Positions 1-7,047 are shown, numbered from the stretch's first letter. The stretch: DNA of 15,380 bases from JBFGJY01 sp041576975 (GCA_041576975.1 JBFGJY010000061.1:1-15380), one strand, 5' to 3'. Numbers and translations: made by a program. Notes: generated from the letters alone by a model not told the origin.

Positions 1-77
1 AACTCCTAACTGAATTAATCAATCATGGCTACCGAGTGATCCCCATCGTATCAGATAAATCTCCATTCAAACTTTAG
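1..77 (+). CDS. C-terminal end of an unidentified gene (partial)
   Basis: An open frame enters from the left edge and stops at TAG (75-77). The readable tail is LLTELINHGYRVIPIVSDKS followed by PFKL. The pattern of an amphipathic helix, then HGYRV, then a hydrophobic strand IPIVSD looks like real protein rather than noise, but it is too short for a family call. The gene begins outside the window, so its length and start are unknown. It is convergent with the SDR gene on the other strand, and a class A repeat lies between them. Confidence is moderate that it is coding and nil on function. Confidence 0.5.
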   Translation, partial: LLTELINHGYRVIPIVSDKSPFKL

Positions 78-105
78 TCTGCTGGGCATCTTCGCTAAAC
101 AATTC

Positions 106-134
106 AATGTCCGCTTTCGGCCAAAAGCGGACAT
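106..134 (+). repeat. Dispersed hairpin repeat, copy 1 (class A)
   Basis: Near-perfect palindrome with left arm AATGTCCGCTTT, centre CGGCC and right arm AAAAGCGGACAT. It lies between the plus-strand gene tail and the 3' end of the SDR gene, 104 bases past the SDR stop. Confidence 0.9.
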
Positions 135-238
135 AACATACATAGTAAAATTTTAATTCCAATTTATTTATATTTCTTACAACAATGCTTACTGGCATTA
201 ATGGAGTATTGCGAAAATATGTCTATTGAAGCGACTAG

Positions 239-1036
239 TTACGCCTCTTTTTTTCGCTTATACCCTGTTTTATTCATGATAATTCGAGTGATAAATGGTG
301 ATAAATAAGCGAGAAATATTATTACTTTTATCATGAACGGAACACTGATTGTTCTTTTACCTTTCCTTACTCCTTCAACAATTGCTTCGGCTGCTTGTTC
401 CGTTGTTACAACCGGTATCATTTTCTGGGCCAAGGGAAGTCTCTCTTCACTTTCTGGATTACGTCTCCAATAGGGGGTTTCAACTTTCGCAAAATATGCC
501 AACGACGTTTTTATTTTGGTTGTATATAAATCCGCAGTAAGTGCCTCATGAAATCCAACCATTGCTTTGCGTGCCGCTGTATATCCAGTCGCACCAGGGT
601 AAGCTATCAGACCGGCAATCGAAGTCATGTTGACGATATGCCCAGAATTTCTTGCTAGCATTTCCGGCATAAATGCTTTTGTTATGAAGAAAGCTCCCAA
701 ATAAGGAGCTGCAATCATATCAACGGCTTCTTGATAGTCAGTTTCTTCGATAAAACGCCATTTTCCGCCACCTGCATTATTGATAATGATGTCGGGCACT
801 CCGATTTCTGCTTTTATTTTTTCAGTAACCTCAATAACTGCTTTATAATCTCCTATGTCCAGAGAATATGCATTTGCTTCCCCACCTTGTGCTTTTATTT
901 CATTTACAATTTTCTCGAGTTTCCCTTCACTTCTTGCAAGAAGTACCACTTTATACCCTAACCTCGCAAATCTTCTTGCGGTTTCAGCTCCGATCCCGCT
1001 TGAGGCACCTGTGATGAGAACGAGATTACTTTTCAT
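239..1036 (-). CDS. Short-chain dehydrogenase/reductase (SDR) with atypical active site
   Basis: A 265-residue classical-length SDR, an NAD(P)(H)-dependent oxidoreductase of unknown substrate. Seen: the cofactor motif TGASSGIG at residues 9-16, LDIGD near 59-63, NNAG at 86-89, the catalytic-position serine S139 (MTSIAG) and Tyr152 (GYTAARKA). Two active-site positions differ from the classical tetrad: the YxxxK lysine is arginine (R156, with K157 next to it), and the VNxxG asparagine region reads APYLGAF with proline. I recall a subfamily with PY..AF and YTAAR strings, so this may be a conserved divergent branch rather than decay. Residues about 234-254 are hydrophobic and followed by KRKKEA, suggesting a C-terminal membrane association. 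The ATG start has only a weak ribosome site. It stands alone between two repeats. Confidence 0.93.
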   Translation of the reverse strand: MKSNLVLITGASSGIGAETARRFARLGYKVVLLARSEGKLEKIVNEIKAQGGEANAYSLDIGDYKAVIEVTEKIKAEIGVPDIIINNAGGGKWRFIEETDYQEAVDMIAAPYLGAFFITKAFMPEMLARNSGHIVNMTSIAGLIAYPGATGYTAARKAMVGFHEALTADLYTTKIKTSLAYFAKVETPYWRRNPESEERLPLAQKMIPVVTTEQAAEAIVEGVRKGKRTISVPFMIKVIIFLAYLSPFITRIIMNKTGYKRKKEA

Positions 1037-1152
1037 AAGCTGCTACTAAATTTGTAAGACTTACATATTTTAATAAGACCACATGATTCTGTTATCAATA
1101 AACTGTGCAATTCATAAAATTATGACATTTTTGTATTCTAGGAATTTCAACT

Positions 1153-1182
1153 GAATGTCCGCTTTGGGTCGTTAGCGGTCAT
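1153..1182 (+). repeat. Dispersed hairpin repeat, copy 2 (class B)
   Basis: Left arm GAATGTCCGCTTT, then GGGTCGTTAGCGG and TCAT. The outer bases ATG/CAT and the CCGCT/AGCGG block pair, with one T-T mismatch. It lies between the SDR start and the 3' end of the solute-binding protein gene, 70 bases past that stop. Confidence 0.9.
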
Positions 1183-1252
1183 CTCTAACTTTCAGCGAGG
1201 TTTTAAGTATTTTGGAATACGAATCCAGTCCCAATATAATTGATGTTGCATA

Positions 1253-2110
1253 TTATTCTGGTGTTGAATTCAATTGGTAAAGTATGTCATGTAATGGGGG
1301 TCGCTTTTTGGAAAATCCCCCAAACCACTTGTTATAAATCTGATCTATCTGACCCGTGCGATTTAACTTTGAAAGTACACTATCAGCAATTAATCGAAAA
1401 TCGGCATCATTGCGTTTCACAGCCAAAGCAAATGGCTCAAAGGAAAAGACTTTGGGTAAGATCGAAAATTTATCTCGATCTTCGGCGGTGACCACTAGCC
1501 CAATCAAGACCACCTGATCCGATGCGTATGCTGTAATCTCGCCTTTTCTTAGAGATTCAAGTGCCTCGGGAGCATCATCGAAGATAACAAGTTCTGCATC
1601 TGTCAATGTTTCTTTGAGCATTAGCTTCAGCGTTTCAAGTGTAGTGGTGTCTCGAATGACACCAACTTTTTTACCATCTAAATCAGATAGTTCATCAAAC
1701 TCTTTTCCCTTTAGTGTCATTAATGATGCGCCGGTTACAAAAGTATGTTGTGTAAAGTCAACGAGTTTGCCACGTGATAAGGTTTTTGTGGTGGCGCCAC
1801 ATAAAATATCGATTTTGTTTTCAATCAAAGCATCGAATCTGTTATTTGCGGTAACTGGTACATATTCCACAATCACTTCATTGCCGATTTCATCTTTCAC
1901 TCCAGCAACGATCCGTTTACATAAATCAATGGAATAACCTATCGGATTGCCTTCATTGTTTAAAAAAGACATCGGTGGTTCTGATTCACGATAGCCAATT
2001 CTCATTTTGCCTGTTTGAATAATTTGATCTAATGTATTTGGTGTTTCATGACCAAACGTATTTGTGATCAAAAAAGTAAAGAAAAGTATTAAAGTGAGCA
2101 GAAATCTCAT
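1253..2110 (-). CDS. Amino-acid ABC transporter solute-binding protein, family 3 (GltI-like)
   Basis: A 285-residue periplasmic binding protein of the SBP_bac_3 family. Residues 1-20 form a signal peptide ending NTFG before HETP. Seen: GYRESEPPMSF (39-49) followed by GYSIDLCKRIV, then CGATTKTLSRGKLVDFT (104-120) with the ligand-type arginine R113 and D118, and a C-terminal GQIDQIYNKWF block (253-263). The RES..P.SF, CG.TT and KWF elements and the PP segment after KWF match my memory of E. coli GltI, the glutamate/aspartate binding protein, so an acidic or polar amino acid is the likely ligand (inference). No permease or ATPase gene is adjacent, so it is an orphan here. The start is well supported: GGAGAA (complement of 2115-2120) lies just upstream of ATG. 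Repeats flank it on both sides. Confidence 0.92.
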   Translation of the reverse strand: MRFLLTLILFFTFLITNTFGHETPNTLDQIIQTGKMRIGYRESEPPMSFLNNEGNPIGYSIDLCKRIVAGVKDEIGNEVIVEYVPVTANNRFDALIENKIDILCGATTKTLSRGKLVDFTQHTFVTGASLMTLKGKEFDELSDLDGKKVGVIRDTTTLETLKLMLKETLTDAELVIFDDAPEALESLRKGEITAYASDQVVLIGLVVTAEDRDKFSILPKVFSFEPFALAVKRNDADFRLIADSVLSKLNRTGQIDQIYNKWFGGFSKKRPPLHDILYQLNSTPE

Positions 2111-2208
2111 TGAGTTCTCCTTATTGTTATCTTAATGAAATTTATCTTTTTTCGATTTAATTATAACATTTTCTTCACTAGGATTATTTATATAAAACTA
2201 ATATATTT

Positions 2209-2240
2209 GAATGTCCGCTTTCGGCCATAAGCGGACATTC
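2209..2240 (+). repeat. Dispersed hairpin repeat, copy 3 (class A)
   Basis: Left arm GAATGTCCGCTTT, centre CGGCC, right arm ATAAGCGGACATTC. It lies between the solute-binding protein start and the 3' end of the next minus-strand gene, 40 bases past that stop. Confidence 0.9.
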
Positions 2241-2280
2241 TTCAATGAGATAATCAAGGGAAATAAAGTTACTTTAGCAT

Positions 2281-2859
2281 TCACAGAGTAGTGTCAATTC
2301 CAAGGGTAGCTATTAGTTTGTAATATCCAATAAAAGCGACTACAAAAAAGATCAAAATAATAATTTCGTGCTTAAATCCATGCTGATGGAAAAATTTTCT
2401 ATCTTTATGGTGAATAACATCCATTAGCTCATCTCCAAATCGGATTGAGAGAAAGGTTCCCATACCTGAAAGCAAAATAACACTCCAGTATGGATAGGGA
2501 TTGGTGATAATTGCATGCAAAAGCATTGTTAGTTTCGTTGTTTGATAAAATTCAGCAAAATAGAGTAAAGCTAGGATATTTAATATGATTGCAATGGCCC
2601 ATACTGCAATCTCAGACAAAATCATTCGGATACCAAATAAAAGTCTAAGTGGGAAATCTAACAAAAATCCTGCGTCAGCAATTGGAGTACAAAGAACAAA
2701 GAAAGACCATGTTAAAGCAACCGCAATCCCACCTGTCATCAAGCCATACTTAAAACTTAAATAAATGAAGTAGCTCCCCATAAGAGCACAGAGTAGAAGA
2801 AATTTATGCAGTACTTGATTTTTAGGATGAATCTCTTTTATATCCATAGTGGTCATCAT
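2281..2859 (-). CDS. Conserved multi-spanning membrane protein
   Basis: A 192-residue integral membrane protein with about five hydrophobic segments (residues about 17-36, 40-57, 80-104, 122-139 and 165-182) and a His/Lys-rich loop HHKDRKFFHQHGFKHE at about 150-165. The stretch CTPIADAGFLLDFPLRLLFG (57-76) has the look of a conserved family signature, and I have seen similar strings in proteobacterial membrane proteins of unknown function, but I cannot name the family. Three ATG codons are in frame at the start (M1, M2, M5), and none has a clear ribosome site, so the exact start is open. It is a single gene between repeat copies 3 and 4. Confidence 0.8.
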   Translation of the reverse strand: MMTTMDIKEIHPKNQVLHKFLLLCALMGSYFIYLSFKYGLMTGGIAVALTWSFFVLCTPIADAGFLLDFPLRLLFGIRMILSEIAVWAIAIILNILALLYFAEFYQTTKLTMLLHAIITNPYPYWSVILLSGMGTFLSIRFGDELMDVIHHKDRKFFHQHGFKHEIIILIFFVVAFIGYYKLIATLGIDTTL

Positions 2860-2910
2860 TAAGAATTACGACTAAGCAGTAAACCCTGCTTTATTATTCT
2901 TAGAGAACAT

Positions 2911-2940
2911 GATGTCTACTTTAGGTCGTTAGCGGACATT
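2911..2940 (+). repeat. Dispersed hairpin repeat, copy 4 (class B)
   Basis: Variant left arm GATGTCTACTTTA, then GGTCGTTAGCGGACATT. It is the first member of a B-then-A doublet with copy 5 and lies 51 bases upstream of the membrane-protein start. Confidence 0.85.
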
Positions 2941-3042
2941 CATGACTCATTATAGTTGCTGAATATTAGACCCACCCCTAAATACGGTTACCGTTTGTTT
3001 ATAAATCCATTAAGTCAGCCCCTCAAAATTTTTATATTTTTT

Positions 3043-3072
3043 AATGTCTGCATTCGGCAAAAAAGCGATTAT
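3043..3072 (+). repeat. Dispersed hairpin repeat, copy 5 (class A, degenerate)
   Basis: AATGTCTGCATTCGGC, then AAAAAAGCGATTAT. The arms have drifted but the CGGC centre and AAGCG are kept. It ends 22 bases past the stop of the Sel1 lipoprotein gene and is separated from copy 4 by about 100 bases with no gene. Confidence 0.75.
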
Positions 3073-3094
3073 TTGATTTATCCTTAAGGCAATA

Positions 3095-3742
3095 TTACCG
3101 GTATTCAAGCAGCGTTCTACGGCCTGGATCAAGGGGCCTGGATTTTCCATAAGCTGCAGTATGCTCTGCAGCAAGGCGTTGGCCCTCTCTGATCTGTTCA
3201 GACGTCATCTCTCCTCCTTCTGTAAGCCATTCCAAATCCACAACTCTTCCTTTCGGATCTGACACAGTCCCTTCAAGAGCCAACGCAACCCACTTGTAGG
3301 CGAGAACCAGATTTTGGGGAGTCCCCCACGCTTGGGCATAATGCACCCCCAACGTATGCTGTGCTTCCGAAATGCCCTGCTGCGCCGGCAACTGCAACCA
3401 CTTGAATGACTGGGCATAGTCTTGTCGGCGGTTGAAATAGTATTGGGAAAGTCGGTAATGTGCTCTCGCATCGCCTTGCTTGGCTGCCATCTCAAACCAT
3501 TGTGCTGCGTCCTCCCAATAGGCTCCTTTACCGAACCAAGCGTAACGTGCTTTATAGTATTGTTCACCGATTTGATACTGAGCCTCTACATCCCCCTGAA
3601 GTGCACTGTCTCTTAGAGACTCATCAATTGTGGGCGGAGGCGATGCACAACTCGAAAGAAGTACCATGAAGGTTAATAGTGGAACGACTACATTCATGTC
3701 AATGTAGGGGCGCGAAGACTTCTTAAAGAACCGGTGAGACAT
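3095..3742 (-). CDS. Sel1-repeat lipoprotein
   Basis: A 215-residue protein from the first ATG. A second in-frame ATG at residue 16 (position 3697) gives a textbook lipoprotein leader, MNVVVPLLTFMVLLSSC, with lipobox cysteine C32, so 3697 is a serious alternative start; neither ATG has a clear ribosome site. Tandem Sel1/TPR-like helical repeats follow: residues 48-62 (GDVEAQYQIGEQYY), 78-101 (DAAQWFEMAAKQGDARAHYRLSQY), 109-135 (YAQSFKWLQLPAQQGISEAQHTLGVHY) and 146-156 (VLAYKWVALAL). Sel1 proteins act as protein-protein scaffolds; this one is probably anchored in the outer membrane facing the periplasm (inference). The gene looks more GC-rich than its neighbours, a possible sign of separate origin. 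It is single and flanked by repeats. Confidence 0.9.
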   Translation of the reverse strand: MSHRFFKKSSRPYIDMNVVVPLLTFMVLLSSCASPPPTIDESLRDSALQGDVEAQYQIGEQYYKARYAWFGKGAYWEDAAQWFEMAAKQGDARAHYRLSQYYFNRRQDYAQSFKWLQLPAQQGISEAQHTLGVHYAQAWGTPQNLVLAYKWVALALEGTVSDPKGRVVDLEWLTEGGEMTSEQIREGQRLAAEHTAAYGKSRPLDPGRRTLLEYR

Positions 3743-3890
3743 AAAATGAGTAAAGCCCTAAAACAACATGACTAGTTCAGAGAACCTGAGCAATTCAATT
3801 TACATGCGCTAAACAGCCCTATAAATAACGAGAACTATTTTTTGGATTGTGTTCCAAGCTGGCACTTTACGCTAATAATATTTTTAGATA

Positions 3891-3919
3891 GATGTCCGCT
3901 TTGGGTCGTTAGCGGTCAC
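3891..3919 (+). repeat. Dispersed hairpin repeat, copy 6 (class B)
   Basis: GATGTCCGCTTT, then GGGTCGTTAGCGGTCACT. It lies between two divergently transcribed genes, 148 bases upstream of the Sel1 ATG. Confidence 0.9.
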
Positions 3920-4161
3920 TTAACTCATGAGCTAAAATGTAGGCTCGATAGATAAAAACTGTAATAATGTTACTCATCACGTCTTCACTAATATGCCTTA
4001 TAAAAGTTTTTTTAAATAAATAGATGAGTCTATTTTGATACCGCTAATTACTCAAACTATTTATTTGTAGTAGGTATTTTAAATACATGTTTGCAGACGT
4101 CATGAATAATACCTTGTCATTACTTTTTCTATTTTACATTTTAGTCTTATTCTCTATATTT

Positions 4162-4310
4162 CTATTTGTAATTAGGTATAGCTAAGCTGGAATTTGTCAT
4201 GTGTTTGACAACATTGCCTTCTTTTTCGATGACATAATCTATCGGACCATTTGAAAAGTAGCGATGACCGGAATGCTGGAGCATACTGTCATAATAATAA
4301 TAATAGATGT
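4162..4310 (-). pseudogene. Possible C-terminal remnant of an unknown gene
   Basis: A minus-strand frame closes at TAG (4162-4164). Its last part reads HSGHRYFSNGPIDYVIEKEG then NVVKHMTNSSLAIPNYK, which has a protein-like beta-strand and turn rhythm. Upstream the frame runs through the ATA triplet tract (read as a row of tyrosines) and into the antisense of the DUF3365 start, where it no longer looks coding. It could be the tail of a gene lost when neighbouring DNA was replaced, or chance. No family is recognised. Confidence 0.2.
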
Positions 4311-4328
4311 TCTGAAATGAAGGATAAA

Positions 4329-4847
4329 ATGACGAAGCGAAATCACTTTTTTGCATTATTTATTGCTATTAGCGTGGCTTTGGTTCTGATTGTTGAAATC
4401 GCCATTGCCTCTGAGGATCCAGCAGTTGTGCGTACTCGCCAGCAGGTTGAAATGCTAGATACCCTCTATAAAACTGCCATTGTCTTAATCACAGATAAAT
4501 ATGTAACAGACCCTTTAAAGTTTTCCGGAGCAAGTGCTGCTAAGGCACTTTTTGACACCATGAAAGAAAATGGTTATCACGAAGTTCGTTTGGTGGGTCT
4601 AACGGATGTCCTTTTTAATCCAATTGATAATAAACCAAAGGATGCCTTTGAAGAAGAAGCTAAAAGGCGATTACTTAGCGGTGAACCCGCACATGAAGAA
4701 GTAGTAACGATTGATGGAAAACGTTATTTACGTAAAGCGACACCCGTTCCAGTTGTACTAGAAAGATGCATAATGTGCCATGCTAATTTTAAAGGTAATG
4801 ATGGAATAATTGGCACACTGGTCTATAAAGTCCCCTTGGTGGAATAA
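4329..4847 (+). CDS. Periplasmic DUF3365 (Tll0287-like) c-type heme protein
   Basis: Start taken at 4329 because AAGGA sits six bases upstream; the frame is open further up (ATG at 4317 and 4251), but those lack a ribosome site. From 4329 it has 172 residues. MTKRNHFFALFIAISVALVL and the following IVEIAIASE form a signal peptide or anchor. A compact domain follows with the helix RTRQQVEMLDTLYKTAIVLI, a central RLVGLTDVLFNP segment, the DAFEEEAKRRLLSG helix, the YLRKATPV strand and the heme c attachment motif CIMCH (C147, C150, H151). This order matches the DUF3365 domain, which binds one covalent heme in a PAS-like fold and is proposed to sense redox state or gas. Only the sensor domain is present, with no kinase or cyclase output, so it is either a free periplasmic cytochrome or a partner of a separate protein. 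Confidence 0.9.
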   Translation: MTKRNHFFALFIAISVALVLIVEIAIASEDPAVVRTRQQVEMLDTLYKTAIVLITDKYVTDPLKFSGASAAKALFDTMKENGYHEVRLVGLTDVLFNPIDNKPKDAFEEEAKRRLLSGEPAHEEVVTIDGKRYLRKATPVPVVLERCIMCHANFKGNDGIIGTLVYKVPLVE

Positions 4848-4918
4848 GCCAGGATAGAAATAAATTGAAGCCACTTGATCGACTAAGATAATACAAGCGA
4901 ACACGAGGTTTATCTATT

Positions 4919-4949
4919 GAATGTCTGCTTTGGGTCGTTAGCGGTCACT
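4919..4949 (+). repeat. Dispersed hairpin repeat, copy 7 (class B)
   Basis: GAATGTCTGCTTT, then GGGTCGTTAGCGGTCACTC. It lies 71 bases past the DUF3365 stop, between two plus-strand genes. Confidence 0.9.
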
Positions 4950-5000
4950 CGACAATAAGTATAATAGGCGAATTTAATCGATCTTGAAAAAATAAAACCA

Positions 5001-5261
5001 ATGAGTTTAAAGGAGAGTACAGATCTAAAAGTAATCTGTTATGCGGGTTATCGTGGTGAAGAGGAACCTCGGGAGTTTTCAATAGGCGAGAGGAATATCC
5101 ATGTTGTGGAACTGCTCGATCGATGGCTTTCTCCAGACCATAGATATTTCAAGGTCCGTGGGTCAGATGGCAATACTTATATCTTGCGCCATGATATCGC
5201 AACAAACGAATGGGAATTGACCATGTTTGCTAAGGAGCCTAAATCAATAGGTACAATGTAA
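5001..5261 (+). CDS. Short conserved hypothetical protein
   Basis: An 86-residue soluble protein with no signal peptide. The sequence KVICYAGYRGEEEPREFSIG, then RNIHVVELLDRWLSPDHRYF, then KVRGSDGNTYILRHD and WELTMF, reads as a small all-beta protein with one short helix. It resembles, from memory, a family of short bacterial proteins of unknown function with the ICYAGYRGEE..P..F start; I cannot give a role. The ATG at 5001 has only a poor upstream ribosome site. An internal AAGGAG (5010-5015) has no in-frame start behind it. The gene is convergent with the nuclease gene, with 18 bases between stops. Confidence 0.75.
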   Translation: MSLKESTDLKVICYAGYRGEEEPREFSIGERNIHVVELLDRWLSPDHRYFKVRGSDGNTYILRHDIATNEWELTMFAKEPKSIGTM

Positions 5262-5278
5262 ACTGGTCGGTACAACTT

Positions 5279-5292
5279 GTTAGCGATCATTC
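5279..5292 (+). repeat. Dispersed hairpin repeat, half copy 8 (class B right arm)
   Basis: Only the right half, GTTAGCGATCATTC, is recognisable. It encodes the last residues (NDR) and the stop of the nuclease gene on the minus strand. Confidence 0.5.
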
Positions 5293-5813
5293 TTATTATT
5301 TCTCCACACCCAAGGTTTAATTCTCTCTTTCTTCGGCAACTTCCAAATTCCTGCTTTATTTCCTTGAGCATCTTTTTCAAATTCATACAGCTTCTTCGAC
5401 ACTGCATACTTAGGATATACATATGCATACCCACCACGCACTAATTCACCATTCACCCATAAGTCACCAAGGTACACATGTCCAACCACTCTTCCATACT
5501 GATCAACATCAAATTCTTCAACCGTAACTTCTTTACCTGCAACGTAGTCAGCTAAGATTTCTCTCGACTTTCTCCACAAAGGTTGGCCACGTTCCGGTGC
5601 ATCTATTTCTGCAAGGCGAATACGAAGTTCTTTGCCTTCATAAAGGATCGTAATGGAATCTCCGTCTGCAACTTTAATAACCTTACCTTCATATTGATTA
5701 GGAGCAAATATAGAAAGTAAGAGACCACAACCTTGTAATAAAAAGACAAGAATAAATAATTGCCATATATTTTTTGTGAAGATACATGTGAGCGACTTCA
5801 CAGCTTCAGACAT
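5280..5813 (-). CDS. Thermonuclease-family (SNase) lipoprotein
   Basis: A 177-residue staphylococcal-nuclease-like phosphodiesterase, predicted to cut DNA or RNA with calcium. Residues about 15-29 form a hydrophobic leader ending LLQGC, so it is probably a lipoprotein anchored at C29. The nuclease domain (41-172) keeps the catalytic set by alignment: D50 in VADGDSI, R66 and D71 and E74 in RIRLAEIDAPE, and R108 in DQYGRVVGHVY. The tail AGIWKLPKKERIKPWVWR is also typical. The reading frame is intact. Its last three codons and stop come from a half copy of the dispersed repeat, and the stop is followed by the string CAAGT seen after two other stops in this window. AGAGG lies very close to the ATG on the minus strand. 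Confidence 0.93.
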   Translation of the reverse strand: MSEAVKSLTCIFTKNIWQLFILVFLLQGCGLLLSIFAPNQYEGKVIKVADGDSITILYEGKELRIRLAEIDAPERGQPLWRKSREILADYVAGKEVTVEEFDVDQYGRVVGHVYLGDLWVNGELVRGGYAYVYPKYAVSKKLYEFEKDAQGNKAGIWKLPKKERIKPWVWRNNKNDR

Positions 5814-5912
5814 CCTCTACACATATACCGGTAAGTTCATTGAATTAAAGTAGAGTGCATAAGATCTTTCATTATTAAATCCGTAAAATGAGATGAATAG
5901 ATTGGAGACTAA

Positions 5913-6155
5913 ATGTTCAAACGAAGAAAGAACAAAATATTTAGCGAGCAATATGTATATAAAGGCGATCTTCGTGACAAAGGAGATCGGCGTTCGTTCG
6001 CGCCCCCTTGTGTATTTCCACTCATAGATCAGTTCGGCGGGTTGGTTGCTCAAGATCGACGTTCCATGCCGGATCGGCGCATTGCCAATATTCAAGTCAA
6101 ACTGCACTATCTAGGTATCAAAGATAATGTGTTAAAGAAATTTAAAGAGAGTTAA
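5913..6155 (+). CDS. Small arginine-rich protein with DRR motifs
   Basis: An 80-residue basic protein beginning MFKRRKNKIF. It has repeated DRR boxes: GDRRSF (24-29), QDRRS (47-51) and PDRRIANIQV (53-62). Repeated DRR boxes ending in PDRR(I/L).NI occur in short gammaproteobacterial proteins I have seen annotated only as hypothetical; the function is unknown. The start is well supported: GGAG at 5904-5907 lies five bases before ATG. It runs convergent with the next gene, and the two stop codons interlock in TTAA at 6152-6155. Confidence 0.75.
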   Translation: MFKRRKNKIFSEQYVYKGDLRDKGDRRSFAPPCVFPLIDQFGGLVAQDRRSMPDRRIANIQVKLHYLGIKDNVLKKFKES

Positions 6156-6436
6156 TGTTTCTTAATCTCTTTATCTCCTTCAGCAATCTCCACTTGCTTA
6201 ATCACTGCCAACATCGCTTCCATTCCCATCTTAAAGATCTTCTTGGTTTCTTCGGTCATCTCCTCCAAGTCAACAAACTGTTGCAACACTTCTTCGGGAA
6301 AGTCACCGTATTCTAATCGGTACTTGCCTAACTCTAGAGCCAACATCTTGGCACAGGTCGCAATCTGATCTGTAGTTAATTCATTGAGTTTAGTTTCGGC
6401 AGTGAATAAGTATTGTTGCCAGGATTCTGTTTTCAC
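6152..6436 (-). CDS. Short helical conserved hypothetical protein
   Basis: A 94-residue acidic, almost fully helical protein, MKTESWQQYLFTAETKLNEL through a charged tail EGDKEIKKH, with no membrane segment or signal. It uses a GTG start (6434-6436) preceded by a good AGGAG at five bases. The same spot reads ATGTGA, a start-stop overlapping the GTG. No family is recognised with confidence. It lies in the one long stretch of the window (5293-7052) without a copy of the dispersed repeat. Confidence 0.75.
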   Translation of the reverse strand: MKTESWQQYLFTAETKLNELTTDQIATCAKMLALELGKYRLEYGDFPEEVLQQFVDLEEMTEETKKIFKMGMEAMLAVIKQVEIAEGDKEIKKH

Positions 6437-6582
6437 ATAATCTCCTAAAAAATTTCTGAATGGGTGTGATCAGCATTGTAAACGGTTTTTTATATTGTGT
6501 ATTTCATACTACTATAATTAAAAACTTAGTCCTTTTTTTATGCACTTCTTACAATAAAGTTTAATCGACACAGGAGATATTT

Positions 6583-6750
6583 ATGGATTTAATCGTAGAT
6601 CAGCATTTGTCAAATAGCTATAACGTAACTAAAACCAGTGAACATTCATTCCTCCTTGAAAATGAGATAACACATCAAAAATGGAACATTGAAATCTTAG
6701 ATGAGAATCTAACAGATATTACAGGAAGCATAAGAGGCAGGACTAATTAA
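6583..6750 (+). CDS. Very small ORF with strong ribosome site
   Basis: A 55-residue protein starting MDLIVDQHLSNSYNVTKTSE and ending ITGSIRGRTN before TAA. AGGAG at 6572-6576 sits six bases before the ATG, and TATAAT at 6513-6518 could be a promoter -10, though its -35 is poor. The peptide is soluble and mixed alpha/beta. I recognise no family. It lies 24 bases before a broken secreted-protein gene on the same strand, so the two may have been one transcript. Confidence 0.55.
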   Translation: MDLIVDQHLSNSYNVTKTSEHSFLLENEITHQKWNIEILDENLTDITGSIRGRTN

Positions 6751-6774
6751 TAATAAACGCATAGAATTGCTAAT

Positions 6775-7047
6775 GTGATTCGATGCAAAACAACCATTCT
6801 CTTGTTTGTGCTATTCCAAGCTGCATTAGCATAAGAACACTACTGCCATGATGAAGAAACCAATGCGTATTGGGAGGATCTTGCCATACGTGCAGCTGAT
6901 CACTCAGATGTCATTAGTCTCTACAAATTACGCAAACAATTATGCAAACAAGTTGATGATGGTGAACTAACGATAGAAGAAGCTACAGAACAGTTTGAGT
7001 ATGAACGTAAACGTGTTGTAGATAGTTTGGAGCGTGGGAAATTCTAA
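6775..7047 (+). pseudogene. Small secreted protein gene interrupted by an in-frame stop
   Basis: One frame runs from GTG (6775) to TAA (7045-7047). It opens with a clear signal peptide, VIRCKTTILLFVLFQAALA, then meets TAA at 6832-6834, exactly at the expected cleavage site. It continues in the same frame as EHYCHDEETNAYWEDLAIRA and on to a helical, charged mature domain ending YERKRVVDSLERGKF. The two parts together look like one 89-residue periplasmic protein, with no start codon available for the second part. It is most likely a point-mutated pseudogene; a sequencing error or stop readthrough are alternatives. The family is not known to me. Confidence 0.6.

Larger units (their letters stand above)
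3743..4328. other. Long non-coding AT-rich stretch upstream of the DUF3365 gene
   Basis: This stretch separates the divergent Sel1 and DUF3365 genes. It holds repeat copy 6 (3891-3919), a possible gene remnant on the minus strand (4162-4310) and five ATA triplets at 4291-4305. I see no convincing promoter pair and no ORF with a ribosome site. It must carry the promoters of both flanking genes. Confidence 0.5.

Noticed and set aside
106..134. Class A repeats as ordinary intrinsic terminators
   Set aside because: Stems are strong and 3' located, but no copy is followed by a consistent T run on either strand, and copies also stand upstream of starts and between divergent genes.
1240..1491. Plus-strand 83-residue frame
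   Set aside because: Antisense to the solute-binding protein C-terminus, whose conserved KWF region is on the other strand.
3205..3567. 120-residue frame on the minus strand
   Set aside because: It lies wholly inside the Sel1 lipoprotein gene in another frame and shows no motif; the Sel1 repeats define the true frame.
4251..4328. Upstream extension of the DUF3365 gene
   Set aside because: The extra N-terminal residues include a row of asparagines from the ATA triplet tract and would bury the signal peptide; AAGGA supports 4329.
5817..6107. 96-residue minus-strand frame
   Set aside because: Antisense to the DRR-motif gene, which has a good ribosome site and repeated motifs; no ribosome site or domain for this one.
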